Shown here piece after piece: positions 33,862 to 41,665 of a stretch of DNA of 58,596 bases. The notes beneath the pieces were generated by a model. It did not search any database. It had not been told where the DNA came from and saw only the letters and a list, made by a program, of their open reading frames with translations. A program made the translations under genes and the position numbers. The first letter of the stretch is position 1. Each line of letters starts with the position of its first letter. Source of the stretch: Armatimonadota bacterium (lineage in GTDB: Bacteria; Armatimonadota; Zipacnadia; UBA1398; JAKPQA01); the NCBI GenBank assembly GCA_029547025.1, contig JAKPQA010000194.1:1-58596 (forward strand), read 5' to 3'.

Positions 33862-35187
33862 ATGTCGGCGACAGCGGAGGCGGCGGAGGCCGCCGCCGTG
33901 ACCGAGCCTATCGCGTCCCAAGACGTGGGCGTCCTGGACGAGGTCACCCGGCGCGTTCAGGAGCAGTACCGCCAGTACCCATATCCCCGGTTTGCCGAGG
34001 AGAGCATCGTCGATGGACGGCGCCTGGTCTCGGTGGACTATCTGCGCTACATGCAGATCGCGGCGTGGCCGAAGCGCCGCAACCTGTCGGGTTTGCGCGT
34101 GCTGGACGCGGGATGCGGCACAGGGCAAGTGCTGACGCAGATAGCCGAGTGTCACCCCGAGGTCCAACTACTGGGCATTGACCTGAGCGACACGTCGCTT
34201 GGAATCGCGCAGCGCCAGCTCGATCGTGTCGGGGCGACCAATGTCGAGCTCCGGGTGTTCCAGATCTACGATCTCGAGCGTCTCGGCGAGACGTTCGATG
34301 TGGTGATCTGCGGCGGGGTTCTGCACCATCTCTCGGACCCCGTGCGGGGCCTGAAGTGCTTGCGCTCGGTGCTCAAAGACGATGGTGTCCTCTCGATCAT
34401 GGTGTACGGCCGCTATGGCCGCACGGGCGTGTACGTGCTGCAGGACCTGATCCGGATGGTCTCCGGCGGGCGCTCGCAGTCCGAACTGGCCCCCTGGACC
34501 CGGAAACTCGTTGGCGCCCTGCCGCCGGCACACGCCTTCCATCGGCGCAAGTTCGGCGACCTCGACATGGCGGGCGATTCCGGGCTGGTGGACCTGTTGC
34601 TGCACCCCCAGGACCGCAGCTACACGGTGCCCGAGATCTACGAGTGGCTGGAGCAGGCATCGCTGGAGCTGCTGCAGTGGTGTCCGCGTCGCCAGTATGA
34701 GCCAGCGTTGTACGTGCGCGACCATGACGTGCGCGACTCGCTGTCGGCGTTGAGCGAACGTGACCGGGCCATCGCGGCCGAGCTGCTGTCGTCCGATCAC
34801 GCCAAACACCACTTTCTGGCCTGCAAGCCCGGTTTCCGCGTGGAGCGGCCCTCGATCGACGACGCGGACTGGCTCTCGAGCCGGCCGGTCTCGAACCCAC
34901 ACTGGGCCCTCCACCAGGAAGGCGAACCGGGCCCCGACGGATCGGTGACCCGAGGCCGGCTTTCGGCGATCAACCTCGTCGCCGGCGTCGCCCTGCGTGT
35001 CGATCTGGCCGAAGAGGAAGCGCGGATACTTCGACTCTGCAACGGTGACCATACGGCCGGCGAGATCGCCGACAGCCGCGAACTCCGCCGCCGCTTCAGC
35101 CGCATCGGGTCCGAAGGCCGTCGACAGCTGCTGCGGCGGTTCCTCCGCCGCGCCATCGAACACGAGTTGGTGTACCTATGTCCGTGA
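33862..35187 (+). CDS. SAM-dependent methyltransferase 1 of a flagellar triplet
   Basis: A class I SAM methyltransferase of 441 residues. An N-terminal motif QYRQYPYPRF precedes the Rossmann domain; motif I is LDAGCGTGQVL (about residues 81-91), with GIDLS as the acidic strand and VVICGGVLHHLSDP as the post-motif. The C-terminal ~130 residues contain LLSSDHAKHHFLACKPGF and a helical end (ARILRLCNGDHTAGEIADS...FLRRAIEHELVYL) resembling a winged helix; both are shared with the two following genes. SD GGAGGG before ATG 33862. Its last 10 bases overlap gene 2. Placement between flagellin genes suggests flagellin modification; the target is inferred. Confidence 0.82.
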   Translation: MSATAEAAEAAAVTEPIASQDVGVLDEVTRRVQEQYRQYPYPRFAEESIVDGRRLVSVDYLRYMQIAAWPKRRNLSGLRVLDAGCGTGQVLTQIAECHPEVQLLGIDLSDTSLGIAQRQLDRVGATNVELRVFQIYDLERLGETFDVVICGGVLHHLSDPVRGLKCLRSVLKDDGVLSIMVYGRYGRTGVYVLQDLIRMVSGGRSQSELAPWTRKLVGALPPAHAFHRRKFGDLDMAGDSGLVDLLLHPQDRSYTVPEIYEWLEQASLELLQWCPRRQYEPALYVRDHDVRDSLSALSERDRAIAAELLSSDHAKHHFLACKPGFRVERPSIDDADWLSSRPVSNPHWALHQEGEPGPDGSVTRGRLSAINLVAGVALRVDLAEEEARILRLCNGDHTAGEIADSRELRRRFSRIGSEGRRQLLRRFLRRAIEHELVYLCP

Positions 35188-36494
35188 TCGCGGAGCTGGC
35201 CATGGATTCGCCCGTCGCCATCGGCGGTTCCCCGCCGCATTGGCTGCCGCTTGCTGCCGGCGACCGCCTGGGCGACCTTGCGCGTCACTATGACGAGTAC
35301 CCGCACCCTCCCTATGCCGACCACGCGCCGCACCGAGGCGTGCCGCCACGAGATCTGCTCGATCTGGCGCGGTATGTACTGTGGCCACGGCGCAAGGTGC
35401 TGGCCGACGCCCGAGTGCTGGATGCCGGCTGCGGCACGGGCGCGCAGCTCGCGGCCATGGGCATGCGTCACCCGGATGTGGAGCTCTGGGGCGTGGATGT
35501 GAGCGCACGGTCGCTCGACGACGCGGCCGACCGCGCCCGGCGCTGCAATGTCGGCTCGGTCCATCTCCGCCAGCTTCCCGTCGAGCGAGTGGGGGAGCTG
35601 GGGCTCGAGTTCGACCTCGTGGTACTCCAGGGCGTCCTGTCGGCGAGCTCGGACCCACGGGCCACACTCAGCGCCGCGGCCTCGGTGGTTCGTCCGGAGG
35701 GCGGGATACTGGTCTCTGTGGCGGCACCCTACGGCCGGCTCGGTGCCGAGGGCTTCCGCGAACTGGTCGACCTCGCCCGAGGCGGGCAGCCGCGCGCCGA
35801 GCGGCTGCGGTTCGCCCGGAAGCTCCGGGCCAGCCGAGAGTGGCACTCGAGACTGCTCGAGGCCGTGCTCGACTCGCGCGAGGAGGATGACGCGTCTCTG
35901 GCCGAACTGGCGGTGCTCGATCCCCCCTTGCGAGCGTACTCGGTGCCTGAGTTAACCGGTCTGCTGGCGTCGGCCGGCCTGCGGATCTGGCGCTTCCATC
36001 CGAGGACGCCTTACGAGCCCGAGCGCTACCTGCCGGCGCCCCACCATGGGTGCCTCCGCGCTGTGCCGGAAGTGCTTCGACCTGCGGTCGCCGAGCTACT
36101 CCATTCGGCGATGCACACCCACTGCTTCTTCGCAGTGCGGGAGGGCTTCGAACCCGAACGCGTGGACCTGGACGGTGAGGACTGGCTCGATCTACAGCCC
36201 ATTGCCAACGGGCTATGGGACTTCGCAGCCTCCGATGGGCCCGTGCCGGAGCAGGCTGGGCGCGCCGGAGTGGCAACTCGCGAGTTCTGCGGGCGGTGCG
36301 AGTGCATTGCGCTCACGCCGTGGCAGCGGATCGCTCTGGAGCTGTGTGAATCCGGCACGCGTGTGCGCGACATTCTGAGGTCCAGGCGGCTCCGGCAGGA
36401 GTTGGCGGGGCTCGGTCGGGGCGACTATTGCGAGGCGGTCCGGTCATTCCTGCGCCGCGCGGCGCACGACGAACTCGTCTACCTGGTTGGCTAG
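35178..36494 (+). CDS. SAM-dependent methyltransferase 2 of a flagellar triplet
   Basis: Paralog of the preceding gene, 438 residues. Same architecture: HYDEYPHPPYADH at the N-terminus, motif I LDAGCGTGAQL (about 81-91), GVDVSARSLDDA, then the shared C-terminal pieces LLHSAMHTHCFFAVREGFEP and LRRAAHDELVYLVG. The post-motif is VVLQGVLSASSDP, lacking the HH of gene 1. ATG 35178 lies inside the end of gene 1 (10-base overlap), implying translational coupling. The three genes may act on different residues or on different flagellins. Confidence 0.82.
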   Translation: MSVIAELAMDSPVAIGGSPPHWLPLAAGDRLGDLARHYDEYPHPPYADHAPHRGVPPRDLLDLARYVLWPRRKVLADARVLDAGCGTGAQLAAMGMRHPDVELWGVDVSARSLDDAADRARRCNVGSVHLRQLPVERVGELGLEFDLVVLQGVLSASSDPRATLSAAASVVRPEGGILVSVAAPYGRLGAEGFRELVDLARGGQPRAERLRFARKLRASREWHSRLLEAVLDSREEDDASLAELAVLDPPLRAYSVPELTGLLASAGLRIWRFHPRTPYEPERYLPAPHHGCLRAVPEVLRPAVAELLHSAMHTHCFFAVREGFEPERVDLDGEDWLDLQPIANGLWDFAASDGPVPEQAGRAGVATREFCGRCECIALTPWQRIALELCESGTRVRDILRSRRLRQELAGLGRGDYCEAVRSFLRRAAHDELVYLVG

Positions 36495-36519
36495 GCCAGA
36501 GGCAAGGGAGAACACAGAC

Positions 36520-37788
36520 ATGGCAGTGACGCCGGTGGTCAGCGCCCCTGGGGGCCTGAGCGACGCGGTCCTCGCCCAGTATGAGGCCTATCCGTGCCCG
36601 GGGCACCCACCCGGGACGGCGGAGCCAGAGGTGCCGGACTGGTTGGGCTATCTCCGTCCCCTGCTGTGGCCCCGTCGGCAGGATCTATCGGGGCTGAAGG
36701 TGTTGGACGCCGGTTGTGGGACCGGTGCGATGACCTCGGGGCTCGCCCGCTGCCATCCCGAAGTGAACGTACTGGCCATCGACATCAGTGCGCGGTCGCT
36801 CGAGGTGGCCGCCCGGCGCCTGGGCGGCTGCCAGGGCGGGAATGTGCGACTCCGTCAGCTTCCGATCGAGCGGGCGAACGAGCTCGATGAGCGCTTTGAC
36901 CTGATCGTGGTCTGGGATGTGCTGCACTGTGTTATCGACGCCCCGCGAGTCTTGCGGACACTGGGTGATCTCTTGACGCCCGATGGCGCGCTCATCGCGT
37001 CGGTGCGGGCCCCGCACGGGCGCGCGGGGGCGGTGGCGCTCCGGTCTCTCATGGAGGCACTGGGCCTGGGGCTCGAGTGCCCCGAGGCGATCCCGCGGGC
37101 GCGATCCATCATCGACAATCTCTCGGCCACTCACCTGTTCCAGCGGTCCGAATGGCAACAGGACCTGGCAGCCGGCGGGGACGCGGCGGTGGTGGATCTG
37201 CTGCTGCCGGCGCGTCAGCGGCTTTACAACGCGCTCGAGGTCTTCGAACTCGTGGCCGAGTCGGGGCTGGAGTTTCTGCGGTGGTTCTGCCCGAACATGT
37301 ACTGCCCACGCCGCTACCTGGCCGATGCCGACCTGCTGAGGCCGTTCGAGGCGCTGGGAAGCGCCGAGCAGGCCCGGGCGGCTGAACTGCTGCATTCGCG
37401 CATGCGCAACCATGTGTTCGTCGCAGTCCGGCCCGGGCATATGCCGGACTCGCCGCAGATCGATGGGGACAACTGGCTCGAGGCCATCGCGGTGCCCAGT
37501 CCGCTGTTTCGATGGCGGGACGCGCGGCAGGAGACCGGGCAGCACGGTGAGACCGTGTTCGCGGTCACCTCTGAGTGGGAGGGCACCCGGGCCACCGTCC
37601 GGCTGCAGAGCTGGGAGGCATTGATCGTCCACGTCTGCGCCACCGGACAGTGTCTACGGGACGTGTGCGAGCACCCGAAACTGGTCTCGGGGCTCGGGCC
37701 GCTGTCGGCCGCGCAGCGCGCGGAGCTGGTCCGCGGGTTTCTGCGACGGGCGATCGCGGACGACTACGTGCTCCTCGCATGGGCCTAG
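36520..37788 (+). CDS. SAM-dependent methyltransferase 3 of a flagellar triplet
   Basis: Third paralog, 422 residues. N-terminal QYEAYPCPGHPPG, motif I LDAGCGTGAMT (about 61-71), AIDISARSLEVAARRL, post-motif VVWDVLHCVIDAP, and the shared C-terminal LLHSRMRNHVFVAVRPGHMP and FLRRAIADDYVLLAWA. ATG 36520 has GGGAG 8 bases upstream; the frame from 36487 overlaps gene 2 but has no SD. It ends 117 bases before giant flagellin 2. Motif I is intact in all three copies, so none looks like a dead enzyme. Confidence 0.82.
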   Translation: MAVTPVVSAPGGLSDAVLAQYEAYPCPGHPPGTAEPEVPDWLGYLRPLLWPRRQDLSGLKVLDAGCGTGAMTSGLARCHPEVNVLAIDISARSLEVAARRLGGCQGGNVRLRQLPIERANELDERFDLIVVWDVLHCVIDAPRVLRTLGDLLTPDGALIASVRAPHGRAGAVALRSLMEALGLGLECPEAIPRARSIIDNLSATHLFQRSEWQQDLAAGGDAAVVDLLLPARQRLYNALEVFELVAESGLEFLRWFCPNMYCPRRYLADADLLRPFEALGSAEQARAAELLHSRMRNHVFVAVRPGHMPDSPQIDGDNWLEAIAVPSPLFRWRDARQETGQHGETVFAVTSEWEGTRATVRLQSWEALIVHVCATGQCLRDVCEHPKLVSGLGPLSAAQRAELVRGFLRRAIADDYVLLAWA

Positions 37789-37856
37789 GCCCTCTGAGGG
37801 AGTGCGCCAGGGAGGGGGGATGGGATCGCCCGAGTCTGAACAGAAGTACTGAGTTA

Positions 37857-37897
37857 CCCGCGAGCAAGGATGCGAGCGGGGTGTCCATTCAAGGAGG
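37857..37897 (+). promoter_or_regulatory. Flagellin 2 leader: GGA hairpin plus SD, putative CsrA sites
   Basis: CCCGC (37857-37861) pairs with GCGGG (37876-37880), and GCA (37864-37866) with TGC (37871-37873), leaving tandem GA/GA in between and an AGGA tetraloop (37867-37870). The loop region GCAAGGATGC is an 8 of 10 match to the CsrA core. The SD TTCAAGGAGG (37888-37897) holds a second site. The hairpin begins 49 bases before the ATG. Confidence 0.65.
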
Positions 37898-37905
37898 AAG
37901 AACCC

Positions 37906-40900
37906 ATGGGCGTGCGCATCTACAGCAACGTCTCGGCACTGACGGCGCTGCGCCACCTGGACCGGAGCACCGAACGGCTGTCGACATCGATCGAACGGCT
38001 TTCTTCCGGTCTGCGCATCAACCGCGCCGGGGATGACCCGGCAGGGTTGGCCATCAGCGAGAAGTTGCGGAACCAAGTCCTGGGCCTGCGGCGGGCCACG
38101 CTGAACGCTCAGGACGGCACCTCCCTCCTCCAGACGGCGGAGGGAGCCCTCTCAGAGGTCCACACGATCCTGCAGCGGATGCGGGAGCTGGCGGTTCAGG
38201 CGGCCAACGACACGCTGACCCAGGCCGACCGTATCGAGATCCAGCGCGAGATCGATCAGCTCAAAGAGGAAGTCAACCGCATCTCGGCCACGACCGAGTT
38301 TAACGAGAAGAACCTGCTCGACGGGTCGGCAACGGCTCTGGCCAGCTCGGATGATGCCAAGAACGTGCGGGTCGTCATCCGCGATGTGGTTCAGGAAGGC
38401 AACTACAAGATCACCAAGCAGAACAGCCCCGGCCATGCCCAGGTGCTTAAGAGTGCTACGTTCAACTTGGTGGCGAACTCGAAGAACCCCAACGGAACGC
38501 GCGGCAGGGCCACGGACTTCGGAACGAGCAGCATCTTCCAGGGCGTCGGGGAGAGTCTGAAGAGCGGTAACCTGACGGGGTTCACCAACCTCGAGTTCTC
38601 GTCGAGCATTGGCGGCACCAACAACCAGCTTCGAGACTTCCGGCTCAGCGTCATACCGGTCTCGGCGGCGAGTACGGACCAGGTGGCGATCGCCGATCAC
38701 TACTTCTCCGCCTCGGGCGGCAAGTCGGGTTTCCTGTTGACCAACAACAACACCGCGGGCCCGGGGGATTCGGGCTACTACGAAGTCGAGGTCACCTCGG
38801 TATACGGCAACGACGGTGTGATCGAGACGGCCCTGGGCAGTGAACGCTTGTATGAGCTAACCGTGCGCGAGATCGACGCCAAAGGCAGCGTGATCCGCTC
38901 GACGTCCGTGAACCTCTCACACACCCAGGCCTCAGCGGCCACCGACGTGCTGGGCACGGGTTACGCCGAGATGGTCACGGGAGGGGCTACCGCCATCACC
39001 ATGGGCGGAGACCAGGCCAAGTGGAGTGTGGGCGACAAGTTCATCGTCGTCATCAACGCCAACGAGGACTTCCCAGGCGTGGCCCACTACGTCCAGCAAC
39101 TCCACCAGGATACCGGGGATAACGGGTTCCAGGTGGACACGGTCGGCTCGGGCGTGCGCAACGATGCGGCGGAGGACCGCGTGGGTCTGTACACTAGCCT
39201 GGGGACGGATGTAACGGCCATCGACGGGTCGTCCTTCGCCACCTCGCTCCTGTACTACGACGCATCGGGGAACCGCCAGCTCGGCACGGGCACGGTGCAG
39301 TACGGCGAGAATGGCTACTCGGTCAACGCATCGGGTGGCTCGGTCGACTTCTACCTCGAAGAGACGACGCTGGCGGAGAGGACTACGCGTCTCGCCGACG
39401 TGGATGCCTTCGCGGGCCTGTTCTCGCAGGGCGGCCAGGTGCTCGACATCTACAACGGCCGGGGCGACCACACATCGCTGGTGCTCAATGCCAGCGACAC
39501 CATGGAGACCGTGGCGGCGAAGATCCGCGACGCGATCATCCGGTCGACGGTGCAGGGCGGCCTGGGCATGGGCGTCGATGGCAATCTGAGCCGGCTGACT
39601 GGCGTCGACGGCAACGTGTGTGTGTTCGTGAGTGAACCAGCGGAGAACACGGACGAAGCCGTGCCATCGACCTTCATCATCCGGTCGACGGTGCCGGGTG
39701 CCGAGGGGCGCCTCGTCTTCTCCGGGGCACAGCAGATCCTGGACGCTTTCAGCCTGGCCCAGATCACCGATCCGGATGACCCCATGCAGGTCACCGTGAC
39801 CGACGCCCACACCGGCGCACTGGTCGGAACCGCCACGGTGGATGACGGCGTGGTCCGCAACCTGATCCAGGGCGTCGACCTGTTCATCGATCAGCGGCTG
39901 GACACCCTGGTGCGCTTCGTGCCCGGAGGGGAGGTGCTGACGCCGGGGGACCTGATGGAGGGCGGTGCGGAGAATCCACCGGGAACGGCCAGCGACCCGC
40001 GGGACATCATCGCGGGCAACTCGACGTTCGCCGCCAACATGCTGCAGAACTTCAAGGGACTTGAGGCCGATCCGGGATCGGTGGGTTCGCCCGTCAACAA
40101 CATCGCCAACTTCGAGCTCCGGACCAACGACGCGACCAGCGACCAGTTCTGCGTGGCCGACTACCAGTTCGTGACAGCCGCGGCCAAGGCAGGCTTCACG
40201 CTCCCCACGGGCGCTGGTCTGAGTATCTCGGCCAATACCACTGCGGGCTACTACGAGCTCCAGGTTGTAGCCATCAACGGCGTGACCACGGCGGGCACGT
40301 CCTCGACGCTGACCGCTGTAGACGCGGCGGCCAACGGGATGGACCTCCGGCTCACCAAGTACGACCGGAACGGCACCATGCTCGAGCAGGCCACGGTGCG
40401 CGTCGGCAACACGGCAGCTGGCATCTCGGTAGCCAACGTGGCACGGGCCTACTTCGGAGAGACCTTCGCCGGCGGGACCGGACTGGCGAGCACCGGCATT
40501 GACGCGGCGGACTCAGCGAGCATCAACCTGGGACTGGGCACGACGACGTACGCGGTGGGTGACCGGATCACGTTCGCCGTTGCCGACACGGCCGGCCATG
40601 TGACGGCCAATCTGCGCAACGACACGAGCGACACCGGTTTCGCGGGACCCTATGGCCTGAATCAGGACGCGGGTGTGTCCACGCTGGCGCAGCAGAGCGC
40701 GGCGGTCCGGGTGGGACTGATCGAGGATCTGGGCGCCAACAACTTCAGCAACGTAGCCGGCCAGAAGGCCGATGTGACCCTGGGCTACTACGACGCCGGC
40801 GGGAATTTCACCGTGGGCGGCGGCTCCGTGATCCTGGGCCAGCCTGGCGACACCATCCAGGCGGGCACCCTGCGATTCACGACGACCGTCGAGTCGGCGG

Positions 40901-41358
40901 CAGGGCCGGGATTCGCCTTCGAGTCAGCCCCCGGCGCGTCCATCAGCTATGTGCACCTGGTGGACAACCGGATCTCACTCCAAGTGGGTGCGAACGAGGG
41001 CCAGACGATGACGGCGGCCATCAGTCAGCTTGACACCACGGCCCTGGGGCTGGACAGCGTGCTGGTCATCAGCCGCCAGTTCGCCCAGGAGGCCCTGGCC
41101 AAAGTGGATGCCGCGGTCAACATCGTGTCCTCGCAGCGGGCCAAACTGGGCGCACTGATCAATCGGCTCGAGGCCACCCGGAGCGTACTCCAGATCCAGG
41201 CCGAGAACCTGCTCAACTCCGAGAGCCGGATCCGCGACCTGGACATCGCCTCGGAGACGGTGGACTTCACGCGCGACCAGATCCTGTCACAAGCGGGCAC
41301 GGCGATGCTGGCTCAAGCCAATGCCATCCCGCAGTCAGTGCTGCAGCTGCTGCAGTAG
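37906..41358 (+). CDS. fliC: Giant flagellin 2
   Basis: Flagellin of 1,150 residues, close paralog of flagellin 3 and more distant from flagellin 1. Canonical ends: MGVRIYSNVSALTALRHL, then [18 protein letters not shown], and C-terminal [20 protein letters not shown]. Two related internal modules lie at about 204-485 and 697-996 with GYYEVEV/GYYELQV, VGDKF/VGDRI and YYDASGN/YYDAGGN landmarks. It contains at least two cysteines (in GNVCVFVSEP and DQFCVADYQF), unusual because most flagellins lack Cys. ATG 37906 has the SD AAGGAGG; the 12 codons of open frame before it are the leader hairpin, not protein. Confidence 0.95.
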   Translation: MGVRIYSNVSALTALRHLDRSTERLSTSIERLSSGLRINRAGDDPAGLAISEKLRNQVLGLRRATLNAQDGTSLLQTAEGALSEVHTILQRMRELAVQAANDTLTQADRIEIQREIDQLKEEVNRISATTEFNEKNLLDGSATALASSDDAKNVRVVIRDVVQEGNYKITKQNSPGHAQVLKSATFNLVANSKNPNGTRGRATDFGTSSIFQGVGESLKSGNLTGFTNLEFSSSIGGTNNQLRDFRLSVIPVSAASTDQVAIADHYFSASGGKSGFLLTNNNTAGPGDSGYYEVEVTSVYGNDGVIETALGSERLYELTVREIDAKGSVIRSTSVNLSHTQASAATDVLGTGYAEMVTGGATAITMGGDQAKWSVGDKFIVVINANEDFPGVAHYVQQLHQDTGDNGFQVDTVGSGVRNDAAEDRVGLYTSLGTDVTAIDGSSFATSLLYYDASGNRQLGTGTVQYGENGYSVNASGGSVDFYLEETTLAERTTRLADVDAFAGLFSQGGQVLDIYNGRGDHTSLVLNASDTMETVAAKIRDAIIRSTVQGGLGMGVDGNLSRLTGVDGNVCVFVSEPAENTDEAVPSTFIIRSTVPGAEGRLVFSGAQQILDAFSLAQITDPDDPMQVTVTDAHTGALVGTATVDDGVVRNLIQGVDLFIDQRLDTLVRFVPGGEVLTPGDLMEGGAENPPGTASDPRDIIAGNSTFAANMLQNFKGLEADPGSVGSPVNNIANFELRTNDATSDQFCVADYQFVTAAAKAGFTLPTGAGLSISANTTAGYYELQVVAINGVTTAGTSSTLTAVDAAANGMDLRLTKYDRNGTMLEQATVRVGNTAAGISVANVARAYFGETFAGGTGLASTGIDAADSASINLGLGTTTYAVGDRITFAVADTAGHVTANLRNDTSDTGFAGPYGLNQDAGVSTLAQQSAAVRVGLIEDLGANNFSNVAGQKADVTLGYYDAGGNFTVGGGSVILGQPGDTIQAGTLRFTTTVESAAGPGFAFESAPGASISYVHLVDNRISLQVGANEGQTMTAAISQLDTTALGLDSVLVISRQFAQEALAKVDAAVNIVSSQRAKLGALINRLEATRSVLQIQAENLLNSESRIRDLDIASETVDFTRDQILSQAGTAMLAQANAIPQSVLQLLQ

Positions 41359-41665
41359 CGGCGCTGACCTCACTCCATACCGAAGCGGAGCCGCTGGCGC
41401 TTGCCTGACTGGGCCCGGGGTACCGACTCGTGCCCCTGGCCGGACGAGGTCAAGCCGGCTGTCTGGTCCGCCGGGCCTCGGTGACCGGCGGAGCATGCGA
41501 GCGGGTTGAGGCGGCTGCCTGCAAGGAGGTGGGCCGGAACATCCTGGGGCTGCGGCATGCCCGGCGCGGGCACGGGTTCCGGCGCCGGTGAGGCGCAGCC
41601 GGCGGTAGTACCGACGACCCGCGAGCACGGACGCGGGCGGGATGACCACTCAAGGAGGATGCTTA
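41359..41665. other. Intergenic region between flagellins 2 and 3
   Basis: 307 bases with no gene. It ends with the flagellin 3 leader hairpin (41618-41637) and SD. A very weak sigma-28-like pattern (GTCAAGC, then CTGGTCC-GCCGGG, near 41450-41480) resembles the fliD promoter in its flanks but matches only GCCG of the -10, so flagellin 3 may instead depend on read-through from flagellin 2. Confidence 0.35.
41618..41658 (+). promoter_or_regulatory. Flagellin 3 leader: GGA hairpin plus SD, putative CsrA sites
   Basis: CCCGCG (41618-41623) pairs perfectly with CGCGGG (41632-41637) around the loop AGCACGGA, exposing ACGGA. The SD CAAGGAGG (41651-41658) carries the second GGA, 25 bases after the first. 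The hairpin begins 48 bases before the ATG, matching the geometry of flagellins 1 and 2. Confidence 0.6.
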
